Origin: Bacillus sp. ISL-41
Lineage (GTDB): Bacteria > Bacillota > Bacilli > Bacillales > Cytobacillaceae
DNA length: 64,000 nt
Direction: 5' to 3'
NCBI RefSeq assembly: GCF_018613235.1
Contig: NZ_JAGGQP010000026.1
Location: forward strand, 1-64,000
Shown: piece after piece, positions 9,501 through 18,167 of the stretch
How positions within the stretch are numbered: position 1 is the first letter of the stretch
Layout: every line of letters begins with the position of its first letter
Translations under genes and position numbers: made by a program
Notes under the pieces: model-generated
Told to the model about the DNA's origin: nothing
Seen by the model: only the letters and a program-made list of their open reading frames with translations
Databases searched by the model: none

Positions 9501-9511
9501 TGTGCTATAAT
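9501..9511 (+). promoter_or_regulatory. Extended -10 promoter of lysC
   Basis: TGCTATAAT is an extended -10 element with a poor -35 (TAGCAT, 17 nt upstream). It lies about 40 nt before the lysine riboswitch. Confidence 0.55.
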
Positions 9512-9551
9512 GATTAAAATTTCATATAGCTATCACTTTAGAGCATTAAAG

Positions 9552-9725
9552 TGAAGATAGAGGTGCGAGCTTCAAGAGTAAAAGTCAGGAGAATTGTAGG
9601 ATTCGAGGATGGACTTTGAAAGGGGATGTTCGCCGAAGTGGGGAAATTCCTATTGATTTTCTCGCTGGTCCTTCGTTGAATAAACGCTGGATTGTCAAGA
9701 TTGCCATCTTGGAGTGCTATCTCAT
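9552..9725 (+). ncRNA. Lysine riboswitch (L-box) aptamer
   Basis: The closing helix P1 is AGATAG (9555-9560) with CTATCT (9717-9722). The conserved L-box segments GAGGTGCGAGCTTCA, AAGGGGATGTTCGCCGAAG, GCTGGTCCTTCGTTGAATAA and TTGGAGTGCTATCTC are all present in order. Lysine binding is expected to stabilise P1 and allow the terminator at 9751 to form. It lies directly upstream of lysC. Confidence 0.95.
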
Positions 9726-9750
9726 GTTGCAGCGTATATACACGTTTATC

Positions 9751-9783
9751 AAGCAATGGGAGCCACTTCCATTGCTTTTTCTG
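9751..9783 (+). terminator. Riboswitch-controlled intrinsic terminator of lysC
   Basis: AAGCAATGG pairs with CCATTGCTT and is followed by TTTTCTGTTTT. It is the expression platform of the lysine riboswitch. Confidence 0.9.
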
Positions 9784-9878
9784 TTTTCAAAGGGCTATTT
9801 TTGACAGAATTACATATGCGGCTTGGCCATGAAACTCTATTAGAGGCAAAATACAGAATGAAGAGGCAGGGGAAACTT

Positions 9879-11111
9879 ATGGGATTGATTGTACAGAAAT
9901 TTGGCGGAACATCAGTTGGCAATGTCGAAAGGATCAGGAACGCTGCCAGCAGGACAGCGGAAGAACTGCAGAATGGCAATAATGTGGTCGTTGTCGTATC
10001 AGCAATGGGCAAGACGACAGACCATCTGGTCGACATGGCGAATGATATATCCAGCGCGCCATCAAAAAGAGAGATGGATATGCTGTTGACAACAGGCGAG
10101 CAAATTACGATCGCACTTTTTTCAATGGCATTAGCGCAAAATGGCATTGATGCCGTTTCCTATACAGGTTGGCAGGCAGGGATCAAAACTGAACCTGTCC
10201 ATGGGAACGCCAGGATTGTTGATATCGAGACGGATAGGATTGCCAGAGATTTAGAGAGTGGCAAGGTGGTCATTGTCGCGGGATTCCAGGGAGTTACGGA
10301 TGAAGGTGAAATCACTACACTTGGCCGCGGCGGCTCGGATACCACGGCAGTCGCCCTTGCAGCGGCTCTGAAGGCTGATAAATGCGATATCTATACCGAT
10401 GTGACCGGAGTATTCACGACCGATCCAAGATATGTGAAAAGCGCGAGGAAATTGCTGAGCGTTTCCTATGATGAAATGTTAGAGCTGGCCAATCTGGGGG
10501 CAGGCGTGCTCCACCCGCGTGCGGTGGAATTCGCGAAAAACTATGGATTGCCGCTTGAAGTAAGATCCAGCATGGAAAAAGAAAGAGGCACGATCATCGA
10601 GGAGGAGAATGAAATGGAACAGAATTTAATCGTACGCGGAGTCGCGTTTGAAGATCAAATCACTAGAGTATCAGTCCTAGGAGTAAGCACTTCATTAAAA
10701 GGACTTTCAACTATATTCACAACACTTGCACAGAACCACATCAATGTCGACATTATCGTCCAGAGCCGTACAGAAGCAGGGTTAGCGAATATTTCGTTCT
10801 CCATTAAGAGTAACGACCTCCCGGAGGCACTGGACGTATTGGAACGTAATAAAGAAACATTGAACTATCAGGCGGTCGAATCCGAAACCGGCCTTGCCAA
10901 GGTATCAATTGTAGGTTCGGGAATGGTTTCAAATCCAGGTGTAGCTGCCAAAATGTTTGAAGTCCTTGAAGGACACGGTATCCAGGTGAAGATGGTAAGC
11001 ACATCCGAAATTAAAGTTTCTACCGTAGTGGATGAAAAACAAATGGTGAACGCAGTAGAATCACTGCACGAAGCATTTGAGCTATACTCCGAAGCTGTTA
11101 AGACGAATTAA
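9879..11111 (+). CDS. lysC: Lysine-sensitive aspartokinase II, alpha subunit with internal beta-subunit start
   Basis: A 410-residue kinase that phosphorylates aspartate at the start of the lysine/threonine/methionine/diaminopimelate pathway. The N-terminal kinase domain starts LIVQKFGGTSVG; two ACT domains form the C-terminal third and sense lysine. Earlier in-frame codons exist, but the ATG behind AGGGGA gives the family N terminus, and the upstream part is riboswitch leader. An internal ATG at 10614, seven nucleotides after GGAGGAG, would make a separate beta subunit of about 165 residues, as known for B. subtilis LysC. Regulated by the lysine riboswitch. Confidence 0.97.
   Translation: MGLIVQKFGGTSVGNVERIRNAASRTAEELQNGNNVVVVVSAMGKTTDHLVDMANDISSAPSKREMDMLLTTGEQITIALFSMALAQNGIDAVSYTGWQAGIKTEPVHGNARIVDIETDRIARDLESGKVVIVAGFQGVTDEGEITTLGRGGSDTTAVALAAALKADKCDIYTDVTGVFTTDPRYVKSARKLLSVSYDEMLELANLGAGVLHPRAVEFAKNYGLPLEVRSSMEKERGTIIEEENEMEQNLIVRGVAFEDQITRVSVLGVSTSLKGLSTIFTTLAQNHINVDIIVQSRTEAGLANISFSIKSNDLPEALDVLERNKETLNYQAVESETGLAKVSIVGSGMVSNPGVAAKMFEVLEGHGIQVKMVSTSEIKVSTVVDEKQMVNAVESLHEAFELYSEAVKTN
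10601..10616 (+). promoter_or_regulatory. Internal ribosome binding site and start for the LysC beta subunit
   Basis: GGAGGAG at 10601-10607, followed by an in-frame ATG at 10614, lies at codon 246 of lysC, at the junction between kinase and ACT domains. This matches the alpha2-beta2 arrangement known for the B. subtilis enzyme. Confidence 0.7.
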
Positions 11112-11124
11112 GAGAATCGCTGAA

Positions 11125-11159
11125 GAAGCTTTCCTGGTGTACCGGGAAAGCTTTTTTTA
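11125..11159 (+). terminator. Intrinsic terminator of lysC
   Basis: AAGCTTTCC and GGGAAAGCTT form the stem, followed by a run of T residues. Confidence 0.9.
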
Positions 11160-11220
11160 CAGGTGCTGGGGCTGCCTGGTGTCCAGGGGGGAAGAAGATG
11201 ACACCTAATTTATCGGTATG

Positions 11221-11330
11221 TGCCCGTGAAAAGGGAAAACGAGAGTTGACGGTCACAAGAAAGGGGAACTTGTGCCCGTGAAAGTGAAAAACGAGAGTTG
11301 ACGGTCACAAGAAAGGGGAACTTGTGCCCG
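11221..11330. repeat. 52-bp tandem hairpin repeat, array A (two units plus a partial third)
   Basis: Units start at 11221 and 11273, and a third begins at 11325 and stops within a few bases. Across unit junctions CTTGTGCCCGTGAA faces TTGACGGTCACAAG, which pair at 12 of 14 positions. The loop is purine-rich and the units are joined by AAGAAAGGGGAACTT. The same period and nearly the same linker occur in array B near clpX. No ORF explains it. The rest of the lysC-yslB gap (11331-11447) shows nothing I recognise. Confidence 0.85.
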
Positions 11331-11447
11331 GTTTAGGCTGAAGAGAGAGAAACGGGGAATAAGCGATAACTACCCTAGTTTCCGTCGAATTTAAAGAGGC
11401 TTTGAGTTTAAATACGCCGGACCGCTCAATTTCAGATCATAATAAAA

Positions 11448-11486
11448 GGGTTACTGCGCCAGGGGCAAATTCTGGCGCAGTAACCC
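11448..11486 (-). terminator. Intrinsic terminator of yslB
   Basis: A perfect 15-bp stem (GGGTTACTGCGCCAG with CTGGCGCAGTAACCC). On the minus strand it is followed by TTTTATTATG, about 40 nt past the yslB stop. Confidence 0.88.
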
Positions 11487-11523
11487 ATCCTATCATGTTA
11501 AAAGACGATGCTGATTTCCTACC

Positions 11524-11976
11524 TCATACAATCGGGTCACTCTTATCCCACTTGACCGTAAACAGGATTTTCGATGATTTTTTATTTGGGTGTTCGAAGG
11601 CTTCAGCTGTTACTTTTTTCTGTTGTTCCATTTGCTGGGCAATGAAACCTGCTTCTAGCTGGAAAGTGGTATTGGGGTTATTTTTCAATCGGGAGGAAAT
11701 TAGCTCGCTGCTAAGTTCAAGCATCATTTCTCTTCGGGATTCTTCTTTAATGGTTAATGCACCCCAGCCGGCATCCTGAAAGAAGCGGAAGGTTTCGTCA
11801 AGGGTTGATAATGGATATTTCCGGGCGAGGCGTTTTCCGGCCCAATACAGGATTTCTGGTGTATCTTTGCCGAGTAATTCCGGCAGGAGGATTTCCCTGA
11901 TCAATTCATATCCAAACGCAGTAACGGCCATTGGCTCGCTCTCTGTTTTTTGCTCTGAAGTAGTTATTTCACTCAT
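11524..11976 (-). CDS. yslB: YslB family protein (DUF2507)
   Basis: A 150-residue cytoplasmic protein of unknown function, recognised by its position between lysC and sdhC as in B. subtilis and by its family-like core (FGYELIREILLPELLG, YWAGKRLARKYP, FFQDAGWGAL). Related proteins resemble small ligand-binding or heme NO-binding-like folds, but no ligand can be deduced here. The start is taken at the ATG behind GAGGGGAGAAC; a longer frame begins 17 codons upstream without a better site. It is transcribed opposite to its neighbours and ends at a strong hairpin. Confidence 0.8.
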   Translation of the reverse strand: MSEITTSEQKTESEPMAVTAFGYELIREILLPELLGKDTPEILYWAGKRLARKYPLSTLDETFRFFQDAGWGALTIKEESRREMMLELSSELISSRLKNNPNTTFQLEAGFIAQQMEQQKKVTAEAFEHPNKKSSKILFTVKWDKSDPIV

Positions 11977-12443
11977 GTTCTCCCCTCTTTCTATCACTCT
12001 ATTATAAACAATTTGCCGCGAAAACAACCTATATTCAATAAATTAAAAACTTGTTAAATTTTGCATGGCATAAGAAATTCTATAAAATTTTTCCATGTTT
12101 ATACCATACCCGAAACTTCGTTATTCAAAAATTATTGGATCGGGAAAATTTTATCAGTCATATCCAACAGGCAATAGTATTATTTTAATATACTCTTTCA
12201 CGCCTTGGAATAATTAGAAAGTGGGATTTTTACAATATCAATATATTTTAAAAATTTTCTTTATATAAGCATTTTTATGTATCCGTTTTCTTGACGCTCT
12301 ATTATGATGGGAGTAAAATGAACATGTCACATAATTGTAAGAAATGCTTATTTTTTTGATGTTAGGTTGGATCAATCTGTTAGATTAATAGGGATGGGGA
12401 GAGAAGCCTGAACATCACGGCCAAATTTCAGGGGGGTATACTT
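11977..12443 (+). promoter_or_regulatory. AT-rich intergenic region with the sdhCAB promoter
   Basis: A 467-bp divergent region between yslB and sdhC. TTGACG (12291-12296), a 17-nt spacer and TAAAAT (12314-12319) form a plausible sigma-A promoter for sdhCAB, leaving a leader of about 115 nt. The stretch 12030-12290 is very AT-rich and may hold further regulatory sites, but I see none that I can name. Confidence 0.6.
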
Positions 12444-13052
12444 ATGGCAGGTAGACAAGAGTTTTATTGGCGGAGGCTGCATTCATTGCTGGGTGTCATT
12501 CCAGTAGGTCTTTTCCTTATGCAGCACCTTGTAGTCAACCATTTCGCTACAGGGGGAGAAGAATCATTCAATAACGCAGCACATTTTATGGAGCAGTTGC
12601 CTTTCAGGTACTTTTTAGAAATCTTCATTATCTTCTTACCGTTATTATTCCATGCAATTTACGGTCTTTATATTGCTTTTACTGCTAAAAACAATATAGG
12701 CCAATATGGCTATTTCAGAAACTGGATGTTCATGCTTCAGCGTGTGTCCGGTGTGATTACTTTGATTTTCGTAGCTTGGCATGTATGGGAAACTCGTATT
12801 GCTGCAGCATTTGGCGCAGAAGTTAACTTCCAGATGATGGAGACAATTCTTTCTTCTCCTTTCATGCTTTGGTTCTATTTGATTGGTGTCATCTCAACTA
12901 CTTTCCACTTTGCGAACGGATTATGGTCATTCTTCGTAAGCTGGGGAATCACGGTAACACCACGTTCACAAGTGATTTCCACTTACGTAACTATCGGAGT
13001 TTTCATTGCGCTTTCCATCGTAGGTGTCCGCGCAATCCTGGCATTTGTATAA
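12444..13052 (+). CDS. sdhC: Succinate dehydrogenase cytochrome b558 subunit
   Basis: A 202-residue membrane anchor with five hydrophobic helices and several histidines in membrane segments (LMQHLVVNHF, LFHAIYGLY, FVAWHVWETR, TTFHFANG). This fits the di-heme cytochrome b of Bacillus-type complex II, which passes electrons to menaquinone. The length equals the B. subtilis protein as I recall it. It is the first gene of sdhCAB, behind AGGGGGG, and is followed by sdhA after 85 nt. Confidence 0.97.
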   Translation: MAGRQEFYWRRLHSLLGVIPVGLFLMQHLVVNHFATGGEESFNNAAHFMEQLPFRYFLEIFIIFLPLLFHAIYGLYIAFTAKNNIGQYGYFRNWMFMLQRVSGVITLIFVAWHVWETRIAAAFGAEVNFQMMETILSSPFMLWFYLIGVISTTFHFANGLWSFFVSWGITVTPRSQVISTYVTIGVFIALSIVGVRAILAFV

Positions 13053-13137
13053 GCCCTTTTCGAGGACTATATGCTAAAAAAGATTTACTTTTGATCGGAT
13101 ATGAAAGACAGATATGGATTTAAGGGAGTGAGTCACG

Positions 13138-14895
13138 ATGAGTAAAGGTAAGGTGATCGTAGTCGGCGGCGGTTTGGCTGGCTTAATGGCTACAATAAAA
13201 GTTGCAGAAACAGGAACTCCTGTTGAACTGTTTTCTCTTGTGCCGGTAAAACGTTCCCACTCTGTATGTGCACAGGGCGGAATAAACGGTGCAGTTAATA
13301 CTAAAGGTGAAGGTGACTCTCCATGGGAGCACTTTGATGATACAGTTTACGGCGGTGACTTCCTTGCGAACCAGCCGCCAGTTAAGGCGATGGCTGAAGC
13401 AGCGCCTGGAATCATCCACCTTCTTGACCGTATGGGTGTCATGTTCAACCGTACACCGGAAGGCTTGCTTGATTTCCGCCGCTTTGGTGGAACGCAGCAC
13501 CACCGTACTGCATTTGCGGGTGCGACAACTGGACAGCAGCTTCTATACGCTTTGGATGAGCAGGTTCGCCGCCATGAAGTGGCTGGTTTGGTCACAAAGT
13601 ATGAAGGATGGGAATTCCTGGGAATAGTTAAGGATGAGGAAGGTGTGTGCCGCGGAGTCGTAGCACAGAACCTGACTTCAATGGAAATCAAATCATTTGC
13701 TGCTGATGCAGTCATTATGGCAACTGGTGGTCCTGGCATCATTTTCGGTAAGACAACTAACTCAGTTATCAATACTGGTTCAGCTGCTGCGATCGTTTAT
13801 CAGCAGGGTGGTTATTACGCTAACGGGGAATTCATCCAGATTCACCCTACTGCAATCCCGGGAGACGACAAACTCCGCTTGATGAGTGAATCTGCCCGTG
13901 GTGAAGGTGGACGAGTTTGGACGTACAAGGATGGCAAGCCATGGTACTTCCTGGAAGAGAAGTATCCTGCATATGGAAACCTTGTGCCACGTGACATTGC
14001 TACACGTGAAATCTTTGACGTATGCGTAAGCCAGAAGCTTGGCATCAACGGCGAGAACATGGTTTACCTCGATCTATCACACAAGGATCCAAAAGAGCTT
14101 GATATCAAGCTTGGCGGTATCATCGAAATCTATGAGAAATTCATGGGCGATGACCCAAGAAAAGTTCCTATGAAAATATTCCCTGCCGTTCACTATTCTA
14201 TGGGCGGACTTTGGGTTGACTATGATCAAATGACTAATATTCCAGGTCTGTTTGCAGCAGGTGAGGTTGATTATTCACAGCACGGTGCGAACCGTCTTGG
14301 TGCCAACTCATTATTGTCAGCAATCTACGGCGGTATGGTTGCAGGTCCAAACGCAATCCGTTACATCAACGGCCTTGAAAAGAGCTCAGATGCTATTTCT
14401 TCAGTACTTTTCGATGATGCTGTCAAGATGGAGCAGGAGAAGTGGGACAATGTCATGTCACTGGATGGAACAGAGAATGCATATGTCCTTCACAAAGAGC
14501 TTGGCGAGTGGATGACGGACAATGTAACCGTTGTTCGCTACAATGATAGACTTCAGAAAACAGACGAAAAGATCGTCGAGTTGATGGAGCGCTATAAGAA
14601 TATCAATATTAACGATACGGCAAAATGGAGCAACCAGGGTGCTGTGTTCACACGCCAGCTTCAAAACATGCTTCAGCTTGCACGTGTTATCACAATCGGT
14701 GCTTATAACCGTAATGAAAGCCGTGGGGCTCACTATAAACCTGAATTCCCTGATCGTAATGACGAGGACTTCTTGAAAACAACTATGGCGAAGTTTGTTG
14801 ATGCAAACTCTGCGCCAGCTTTCCATTATGAAGAAGTTGATACTTCATTAATCCAACCGCGTAAGCGCGATTATTCTAAGAAGAAAGGGGAGTAA
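13138..14895 (+). CDS. sdhA: Succinate dehydrogenase flavoprotein subunit
   Basis: A 585-residue catalytic subunit that oxidises succinate to fumarate. The FAD-binding dinucleotide fold VVGGGLAGLMA opens the protein, RSHSVCAQGGINGA provides the histidine region for covalent FAD, and HHRTAF and LSESARGEGG are active-site segments. The C terminus is typical of the Bacillus-type enzyme. It lies between sdhC and sdhB, with a six-nucleotide gap to sdhB, so the three are co-transcribed. Confidence 0.98.
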   Translation: MSKGKVIVVGGGLAGLMATIKVAETGTPVELFSLVPVKRSHSVCAQGGINGAVNTKGEGDSPWEHFDDTVYGGDFLANQPPVKAMAEAAPGIIHLLDRMGVMFNRTPEGLLDFRRFGGTQHHRTAFAGATTGQQLLYALDEQVRRHEVAGLVTKYEGWEFLGIVKDEEGVCRGVVAQNLTSMEIKSFAADAVIMATGGPGIIFGKTTNSVINTGSAAAIVYQQGGYYANGEFIQIHPTAIPGDDKLRLMSESARGEGGRVWTYKDGKPWYFLEEKYPAYGNLVPRDIATREIFDVCVSQKLGINGENMVYLDLSHKDPKELDIKLGGIIEIYEKFMGDDPRKVPMKIFPAVHYSMGGLWVDYDQMTNIPGLFAAGEVDYSQHGANRLGANSLLSAIYGGMVAGPNAIRYINGLEKSSDAISSVLFDDAVKMEQEKWDNVMSLDGTENAYVLHKELGEWMTDNVTVVRYNDRLQKTDEKIVELMERYKNININDTAKWSNQGAVFTRQLQNMLQLARVITIGAYNRNESRGAHYKPEFPDRNDEDFLKTTMAKFVDANSAPAFHYEEVDTSLIQPRKRDYSKKKGE

Positions 14896-14901
14896 TAGAG
14901 C

Positions 14902-15663
14902 ATGTCAGAGAAAAAAACTGTCCGTTTTATCATCAGCCGCCAGGATACTCCTGATTCAGCCCCTTATCAGGAAGAGTTCGAACTTGATTACCGTCCAAAT
15001 ATGAACGTGATTTCTGCACTAATGGAAATTCGTCGTAATCCTGTAAATACAAAAGGTGAAGCCACTACCCCAATTTCCTGGGATATGAACTGCCTTGAAG
15101 AGGTTTGTGGTGCGTGTTCAATGGTCATCAATGGCCGCCCGCGCCAGTCATGTTCTGCACTCGTTGACCAGCTTGAGCAGCCAATCAGGCTAGAGCCTAT
15201 GAGAACATTCCCGGTTGTCCGTGACCTACAGGTTGACCGCAGCCGCATGTTCGATTCTTTAAAGCGTGTTAAGGCATGGGTTCCAATTGATGGTACTTAT
15301 GACCTTGGACCAGGACCACGTATGCCAGAGAAAAAGCGTCAATGGGCCTATGAACTTTCCAAGTGTATGACTTGCGGTGTTTGCCTTGAGGCTTGCCCTA
15401 ACGTAAACGACAAGTCAGATTTCATTGGGCCTCAGCCATTATCACAGGTTCGTCTCTTCAACGCACACCCAACTGGTGCCTTGAACAAAGGCGAGCGTCT
15501 TGAAACAATCATGGGAGACGGCGGACTTGCGAACTGCGGTAACTCACAGAACTGCGTTCAGTCTTGCCCTAAAGGAATTCCATTGACTACATCAATCGCT
15601 GCCCTGAATCGTGATACAACATTCCAGTCATTCAAGAACTTCTTCGGAAGCGACCAAGTTTAA
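14902..15663 (+). CDS. sdhB: Succinate dehydrogenase iron-sulfur subunit
   Basis: A 253-residue electron-transfer subunit. Cysteines for the [2Fe-2S] centre lie in CLEEVCGACSMVINGRPRQSC-type spacing near residues 65-85. CMTCGVCLEACP and CVQSCPKG supply the [4Fe-4S] and [3Fe-4S] centres. It links SdhA to the cytochrome b anchor. It is the last gene of the operon and is followed by a strong terminator. Confidence 0.98.
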   Translation: MSEKKTVRFIISRQDTPDSAPYQEEFELDYRPNMNVISALMEIRRNPVNTKGEATTPISWDMNCLEEVCGACSMVINGRPRQSCSALVDQLEQPIRLEPMRTFPVVRDLQVDRSRMFDSLKRVKAWVPIDGTYDLGPGPRMPEKKRQWAYELSKCMTCGVCLEACPNVNDKSDFIGPQPLSQVRLFNAHPTGALNKGERLETIMGDGGLANCGNSQNCVQSCPKGIPLTTSIAALNRDTTFQSFKNFFGSDQV

Positions 15664-15670
15664 CAAAAAG

Positions 15671-15709
15671 CCTCCTTTTCCAGACGGAAAAGGAGGTTAT
15701 TCTTTTTTT
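15671..15709 (+). terminator. Intrinsic terminator of sdhCAB
   Basis: CCTCCTTTTCC and GGAAAAGGAGG form an 11-bp stem with a four-base loop, followed by TTATTCTTTTTTT. Confidence 0.93.
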
Positions 15710-15763
15710 ACAGTGCGGTTCTGTGGGTATACTAAAATAAAAGAGTTGTATGAGCTAGTTTAT

Positions 15764-15795
15764 CCAGCATGGATCAATTCTGTGCTGGTTTTTGT
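15764..15795 (+). terminator. Second terminator-like hairpin upstream of ysmA
   Basis: CCAGCA and TGCTGG pair around a 13-nt loop, followed by TTTTTG. It is weaker than the sdhB terminator and could end read-through transcripts. Confidence 0.5.
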
Positions 15796-15807
15796 TAGCC
15801 TTTTTTA

Positions 15808-15836
15808 TTCCCAAAATGATTAAATATATTTATAAT
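15808..15836 (+). promoter_or_regulatory. Putative sigma-A promoter of ysmA
   Basis: TTCCCA, a 17-nt spacer and TATAAT (15831-15836). The -10 is perfect and the -35 matches four of six. Transcription would start within or next to the FadR-like palindrome. Confidence 0.55.
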
Positions 15837-15844
15837 AAAGAAAA

Positions 15845-15860
15845 GAATGAATGTTCATTC
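15845..15860 (+). promoter_or_regulatory. FadR-like operator upstream of ysmA
   Basis: GAATGA-ATGT-TCATTC has the half-sites and four-base spacing of the B. subtilis FadR consensus (TGAATGA-MTAN-TCATTCA). It sits at the expected transcription start, where a repressor would block transcription. FadR is released by long-chain acyl-CoA. Confidence 0.65.
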
Positions 15861-15879
15861 AGTTTCGGGAGGTTTCAGC

Positions 15880-16347
15880 ATGAAAAAGATGGAATATATT
15901 AACGAGATTGTAGGTTGGGAAGAGGAATTTGAATTTTTTTATCAGGTGAAGGTTCGGTTTTCGGAAACTGACATGTTTGGACATTTAAACAACACAGTTC
16001 CGTTTACATATTTCGAACAGGCGAGAATTGAATATTTCAAGAGCCAGGGATTCATGCAGGATTGGGTCAAACCAGAGAACGAGACGATTCCGGTCGTGGC
16101 CGATCTTCAATGTGATTATTTAAGCCAGATTTTCTTTGATGAAGACCTGAGAATATTTGTGAAAGCCAACTCCATTGGGAATTCCTCGGTTGACCTTCAC
16201 TATATGGTCAAAAAAGCGGATGGCTCGATTTGCTTGACTGGCAGGGGCACAATCGTACAAATTTCCAAGAGAACAGGCAAGGGAGTATCCTGGACAGAGG
16301 AAATGAGGCAATTGTTTTCAGAAAGCAAAAAATCTGCGGTTAAATAA
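15880..16347 (+). CDS. ysmA: Acyl-CoA thioesterase, hotdog fold (YsmA)
   Basis: A 155-residue hotdog-fold protein of the YbgC/FadM type. The segment VRFSETDMFGHLNNTVPFTYFEQAR contains the catalytic aspartate and the HLNN signature near residue 40. Such enzymes hydrolyse acyl-CoA thioesters. The ATG behind GGGAGGTTT is preferred over an in-frame start 11 codons upstream, which lies inside the operator region. It sits between sdhB and gerE as in B. subtilis. The FadR-like palindrome suggests it is induced with fatty-acid degradation. Substrate chain length is unknown. Confidence 0.8.
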   Translation: MKKMEYINEIVGWEEEFEFFYQVKVRFSETDMFGHLNNTVPFTYFEQARIEYFKSQGFMQDWVKPENETIPVVADLQCDYLSQIFFDEDLRIFVKANSIGNSSVDLHYMVKKADGSICLTGRGTIVQISKRTGKGVSWTEEMRQLFSESKKSAVK

Positions 16348-16394
16348 GTTTTGCATTTAAAAATAAAATTGGCATGAAGTCCCTTAAATGTTGT

Positions 16395-16423
16395 CACTAC
16401 ACCTCTTTCCTTCACATATGATA
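16395..16423 (+). promoter_or_regulatory. Candidate sigma-K promoter of gerE
   Basis: CATATGATA (16415-16423) fits the sigma-K -10 consensus CATANNNTA, and CACT lies 16 nt upstream where an mACm -35 is expected. gerE is known to be transcribed by sigma-K in B. subtilis. Confidence 0.6.
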
Positions 16424-16487
16424 TTTTGACTAAATTTATACCCACCCCGCAGTTCACAGCTGGCGAAGGCAAGGAGGGTTACAATAC

Positions 16488-16712
16488 TTGAAGGAAAATG
16501 AATATACTCACAAGCCATTACTCACAAAACGCGAAAGAGAAGTTTTCGAACTGTTAGTACAAGACAAAACAACAAAAGAGATCGCTAGTGAATTATTTAT
16601 CAGCGAAAAAACGGTTCGGAACCATATTTCAAACGCCATGCAAAAGCTTGGTGTAAAGGGGCGTTCCCAAGCTGTTGTAGAGCTCCTGCGTATGGGAGAG
16701 CTAGAACTTTAA
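16488..16712 (+). CDS. gerE: Spore germination/late mother-cell transcription regulator GerE
   Basis: A 74-residue LuxR-type helix-turn-helix protein that binds DNA and tunes late sigma-K-dependent coat genes in the mother cell. The whole protein is a HTH domain ([36 protein letters not shown]), and the sequence is nearly identical to the B. subtilis protein as I recall it. The start is TTG at 16488, behind AAGGAGGG. A candidate sigma-K promoter lies upstream. Confidence 0.96.
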   Translation: MKENEYTHKPLLTKREREVFELLVQDKTTKEIASELFISEKTVRNHISNAMQKLGVKGRSQAVVELLRMGELEL

Positions 16713-16716
16713 TCAT

Positions 16717-16746
16717 GACCGGCCAACCCGAATGGGGGGCCGGTTA
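16717..16746 (+). terminator. Hairpin after gerE, possible terminator
   Basis: ACCGGCC and GGCCGGT form a stem around a GC-rich loop, but no good T run follows, so termination is uncertain. Confidence 0.45.
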
Positions 16747-16898
16747 AGATGTTTAATAGGGTAAAACAGGCTCTTATTGGAATTCTGTCTTGAAATTTGC
16801 GCGAAAAAAGTAGAAAATAAGGGCAATAGTAAAAATCATCTCGGCTTGGAAAACAAGTTTTATGGATAAAGGAAATAGATTTTTAGGAGTTGTTACGG

Positions 16899-17357
16899 AT
16901 GAAAGTTGAAGGGGTAGAAAAGAATCAGGGACTGGAGACGGTTGCTGATATCGAAAAGGATCTGCGGTACATATCAGGTATTATTAAGCAAAAGGGACGA
17001 GAGCTCCTCAGCAATTACACGATCACTCCTCCCCAGTTCATTGCGCTGCAATGGCTATTTGAGGATGGAGATATGACAATTGGGGAGCTGTCGAATAAAA
17101 TGTTCCTGGCTTGCAGCACGACCACGGATCTAGTAGACAGAATGGAGAAAAATGAGCTTGTTGTCAGGGTGAAGGATCCTAATGACAGGCGTGTAGTCCG
17201 CATTCATCTTCTTGACGAAGGCGAAAGGATCATCGATGAAGTGATCAAGAAACGCCAGCTGTACCTTCAAGAGGTATTGAAGGACTTTTCAGGTGAGGAA
17301 ATATTATCCCTTAAAGAGGGCTTAGCGAAATTACATCAAGAAATGCGTGGAGAATGA
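16899..17357 (+). CDS. ysmB: MarR-family transcriptional regulator (YsmB)
   Basis: A 152-residue winged-helix regulator. The core shows MarR features: [38 protein letters not shown] and the wing [12 protein letters not shown], with dimerisation helices at both ends. The ATG behind AGGAG is preferred to a TTG nine bases upstream that would overlap the ribosome binding site. It lies between gerE and racE as in B. subtilis and overlaps the possible early start of racE, so they are probably co-transcribed. Its target is unknown. Confidence 0.85.
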   Translation: MKVEGVEKNQGLETVADIEKDLRYISGIIKQKGRELLSNYTITPPQFIALQWLFEDGDMTIGELSNKMFLACSTTTDLVDRMEKNELVVRVKDPNDRRVVRIHLLDEGERIIDEVIKKRQLYLQEVLKDFSGEEILSLKEGLAKLHQEMRGE

Positions 17358-17367
17358 GGCGAGTTTT

Positions 17368-18165
17368 TTGAATCGACCAATCGGAATCATTGATTCAGGA
17401 GTAGGCGGGTTAACCGTTGCCAAGGAAGTCATGAGACAGCTGCCATATGAGCAGATTATCTATGTTGGTGATACGGCACGTTGTCCATATGGCCCTCGAC
17501 CCGTTGAGGAAGTGAAGAGATTCACCTGGCAAATGACCCGTTTTCTTTTAGGAAAAAATATTAAAATGCTGGTTATTGCGTGCAATACAGCGACTGCTGT
17601 GGTCCTTGACGAGATAAGGAATGAACTCCCGATTCCTGTGTTAGGTGTCATCCAGCCTGGTGCGAGGACAGCGATCAAGGTAACGGACAATTATAAAATT
17701 GGCATTATTGGAACTGAGGGCACGGTAAAAAGCCGTGCGTATGAGCATGCGCTGAAATCCATCAATCGTAAGACTGCCATTGAAGCACTCGCCTGCCCAA
17801 AATTTGTGCCGCTTGTAGAAAGCGGAGAATATGATGGACGTGTCGCAAAGAAAGTGGTGACTGAAACCCTTCAGCCACTGCAGGGACAGGGGCTTGATAC
17901 ATTGATCCTTGGCTGCACCCACTACCCTTTGCTCGAGCCGCTCATTAAGGAAGTGATGGGGCCTGAGGTCAAGGTGATTAGTTCAGGCGAGGAAACAGCG
18001 CGAGAAGTAAGCACGATTCTCGGCCATAACGACATGTTTGCGGACAGGGAAGAACTTCCGGAGCATTTCTATTACATGACAGGCTCCAGAACCATTTTTT
18101 CTGCCATAGCATCCCAGTGGCTGGAGAGGCCGATTGAACATGTTGAAAAAATTAAATTAGGTTAG
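17368..18165 (+). CDS. racE: Glutamate racemase
   Basis: A 265-residue cofactor-independent racemase that makes D-glutamate for peptidoglycan. Both catalytic cysteines are present, in IACNTATA near residue 74 and GCTHYP near residue 185, and the N terminus [13 protein letters not shown] is typical. The TTG at 17368 gives the family N terminus and follows AGGCGAG; a GTG seven codons upstream inside ysmB is the alternative. It follows the marR-type gene and is closed by a terminator. Confidence 0.96.
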   Translation: MNRPIGIIDSGVGGLTVAKEVMRQLPYEQIIYVGDTARCPYGPRPVEEVKRFTWQMTRFLLGKNIKMLVIACNTATAVVLDEIRNELPIPVLGVIQPGARTAIKVTDNYKIGIIGTEGTVKSRAYEHALKSINRKTAIEALACPKFVPLVESGEYDGRVAKKVVTETLQPLQGQGLDTLILGCTHYPLLEPLIKEVMGPEVKVISSGEETAREVSTILGHNDMFADREELPEHFYYMTGSRTIFSAIASQWLERPIEHVEKIKLG

Positions 18166-18167
18166 TA

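Noticed and set aside
11402-11779. Open frame on the plus strand opposite yslB
   Set aside because: It passes through the yslB terminator and lies antisense to a recognised family protein.
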